Shown here piece by piece: positions 5,553 to 6,967 of a stretch of 6,967 bases of DNA. The DNA comes from Planctomycetota bacterium. GTDB lineage: Bacteria > Planctomycetota > Phycisphaerae > UBA1845 > PWPN01. How positions within the stretch are numbered: the first letter of the stretch is position 1; each line of letters begins with the position of its first letter. Under the pieces are notes generated by a model. That model ran no database searches. It was not told where the DNA came from and worked only from the letters and a program-made list of their open reading frames with translations. The position numbers and the translations under genes were made by a program. The stretch spans positions 2,184,426-2,191,392 of the forward strand of contig CP070790.1 in NCBI GenBank assembly GCA_020346805.1, written 5' to 3'.

Positions 5553-6959
5553 ATGGTAAAGTTAGGTTTGATAATCGGCAATCGTGGTTTTTTCCCGGAT
5601 CATTTGTGTGATTCGGGGCGAAAAGCTGTTATCGAGACTCTGAAGGGAGAAGGGATTGAGATTATTGCCTTGGGTACCGATGCTACGAAATTCGGGGCGG
5701 TGGAGACGTTGGCCGACGCCCGGAAATGTGCGGTCTTGTTCAAGAAACATGGCGACGAAATCGACGGCGTGCTGGTGACCCTGCCCAACTTCGGCGATGA
5801 GAAAGGTGTTGCCAACGCCCTGAAGTTTTCCGGTTTGAATGTACCGGTAATGGTTCATGCCTTTGAGGATGATGCCCAAAAGATGACCCTTCAAGATCGG
5901 CGGGATAGTTTTTGCGGCAAGATTTCGGTATGTAACAATTTCAGGCAATATGGCATCAAATACTCGTTGACCCAACGCCATACGGATGGACCGAACAGCG
6001 ATACCTTTAAGAAAGATTTGCGAAAGTTTTCTGCCGTTTGCCGGGTGGTGAGAGATCTGCGAAAGGCGAGGATAGGGGCGATCGGCACCAGACCGGCGGC
6101 GTTTAATACCGTCCGCTACAGCGAAAAATTATTCGAAGCCAGCGGTATCTCCGTTGAGCCTATCGACTTATTCGACCTGATGGGTCGGGTGGAACAACTG
6201 ACCGACAAAGATTCCAAGGTAAAGCAAAAGTTGGAGACTATTCGCAATTATGTGGATACCAAGGGAGCACCTGACGAAAGTCTGATCAAACTGGCCAGGT
6301 TGGGGGCGGGTATTGACGATTGGATGGAGGAAAATGAGCTTTCGGCGACGGCTATTCAATGCTGGACCGCCATTCAGGAGTTCTACGGCATCTCGCCCTG
6401 CGTTTTGATGAGCATGATGTCCAACAAGTTAATGGCCAGCGCCTGCGAGACGGATATTTCCGGGCTGGTAGGGATGTATGCCTTGCAGTCAGCGTCGGGC
6501 AGCCCGTCGGCATTGGTCGATTGGAACAACAACTATGGCCAAGACGATAACAAGGGCGTTATTTTTCATTGCTCCAATTTTCCTGTCGAGGTGTTCGAGA
6601 GCGGCGGAAAGTTGGATCTCCAGGACATTATAGGTAAATCGGTGGGGAATGAAAAAACTTATGGTACGGTCATCGGACGCGTTCGGCCGGGAAATTTTAC
6701 CTATTGCCGGGTCTCAACCGACGACGTTAACGGCCGGGTGGTAAGTTACCTGGGGCAGGGGCGCTTTACTGATGATAAGATCGAGACCTTCGGGGGTTAC
6801 GGTGTGGTGGAGGTACCCAACTTCCAGAAGCTGTTGGCCTACATATGTGATAACGGTTTCGAGCATCATGTGGTGGTCAACTTTTCTGAGGTTGCCGACG
6901 CCGTCGAAGAGGCCTTGTCCAAGTACATGGGATGGGGCGTTTACCATCACGAGGGGTGA
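5553..6959 (+). CDS. L-fucose/L-arabinose isomerase family protein, probable L-arabinose isomerase of this operon
   Basis: By family this is a Mn2+-type aldose-ketose isomerase; from its place beside AraB and AraD it most likely turns L-arabinose into L-ribulose in the cytoplasm. The 468-residue protein starts with KLGLIIGNRGFFPDHLCD (3-20) and keeps the three-part layout: an N-terminal Rossmann-like domain with GVLVTLPNFGDE (72-83), a second with RIGAIGTRPAAFNTVRYSE (173-191), and a C-terminal part with IQCWTAIQEFYGISPC (268-283), MASACETDISGL (294-305), LVDWNNNYG (321-329), FHCSNFP (338-344) and GFEHHVVV (435-442). By comparison with fucose isomerase (Glu, Asp and His ligands), Glu299, Asp323 and one of His339, His438 or His439 are candidate metal residues; this mapping is inference. 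It lacks the sequence look of classical AraA (about 500 residues), so I give no symbol. Other sugars, such as D-arabinose, L-fucose or 6-substituted hexoses, remain possible for this family. Confidence 0.85.
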   Translation: MVKLGLIIGNRGFFPDHLCDSGRKAVIETLKGEGIEIIALGTDATKFGAVETLADARKCAVLFKKHGDEIDGVLVTLPNFGDEKGVANALKFSGLNVPVMVHAFEDDAQKMTLQDRRDSFCGKISVCNNFRQYGIKYSLTQRHTDGPNSDTFKKDLRKFSAVCRVVRDLRKARIGAIGTRPAAFNTVRYSEKLFEASGISVEPIDLFDLMGRVEQLTDKDSKVKQKLETIRNYVDTKGAPDESLIKLARLGAGIDDWMEENELSATAIQCWTAIQEFYGISPCVLMSMMSNKLMASACETDISGLVGMYALQSASGSPSALVDWNNNYGQDDNKGVIFHCSNFPVEVFESGGKLDLQDIIGKSVGNEKTYGTVIGRVRPGNFTYCRVSTDDVNGRVVSYLGQGRFTDDKIETFGGYGVVEVPNFQKLLAYICDNGFEHHVVVNFSEVADAVEEALSKYMGWGVYHHEG

Positions 6960-6967
6960 GTGAAACA
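6960..6967 (+). other. Possible start of a further operon gene at the right edge
   Basis: A GTG (6960-6962) follows the isomerase TGA without a gap, and GAGGGGTGA just before it could serve as Shine-Dalgarno. Only GTGAAACA is visible, so whether a gene starts here is open. Confidence 0.2.

Overview
The window holds one nearly complete, co-directional sugar catabolism cluster on the + strand, plus the first 206 bases of a divergent gene on the - strand at the left edge. The + strand genes are an inositol-monophosphatase-family phosphatase (about 725-1516), a 12-helix sugar/H+ symporter of the major facilitator superfamily (1560-3014), ribulokinase AraB (3059-4747), L-ribulose-5-phosphate 4-epimerase AraD (4747-5469) and an L-fucose/L-arabinose-type ketol isomerase (5553-6959). 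The last five genes are separated by 42, 44, -1 and 83 bases and share one direction, so they most likely form one operon; it may continue past the right edge, where a GTG follows the last stop codon directly.

Together the genes make a pathway: the porter imports a pentose, the isomerase converts L-arabinose to L-ribulose, AraB phosphorylates it to L-ribulose 5-phosphate, and AraD epimerises that to D-xylulose 5-phosphate for the pentose phosphate pathway. Because AraB and AraD both act on L-ribulose compounds, L-arabinose is the best substrate guess. The unusual part is that the isomerase is not a classical AraA: it resembles the fucose-isomerase side of the superfamily, so it looks like a non-orthologous replacement. 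The phosphatase has no standard place in this pathway. No regulator lies in the window.

The region from 207 to about 724 contains no credible gene. It carries a cluster of palindromic and direct-repeat elements (391-592), including an 80-bp inverted repeat of a kind scattered in many environmental bacterial genomes. An open frame in phase with the phosphatase runs back into that repeat, so the long version of the phosphatase (from ATG 551) is probably an artefact.

The organism is a bacterium of middling G+C. Starts are preceded by AGGAG- or GGTGA-like Shine-Dalgarno sequences, and at least one TTG or GTG start is likely. The secreted left-edge protein with its 'VNGYSTS' stretch and 'ATTKPTA' linker, and the nomadic repeats, remind me of environmental Planctomycetota, but this is an impression and not proof. 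I found no clearly new biological system here; the best leads are the isomerase replacement, the repeat cluster and the hairpin between araD and the isomerase gene.
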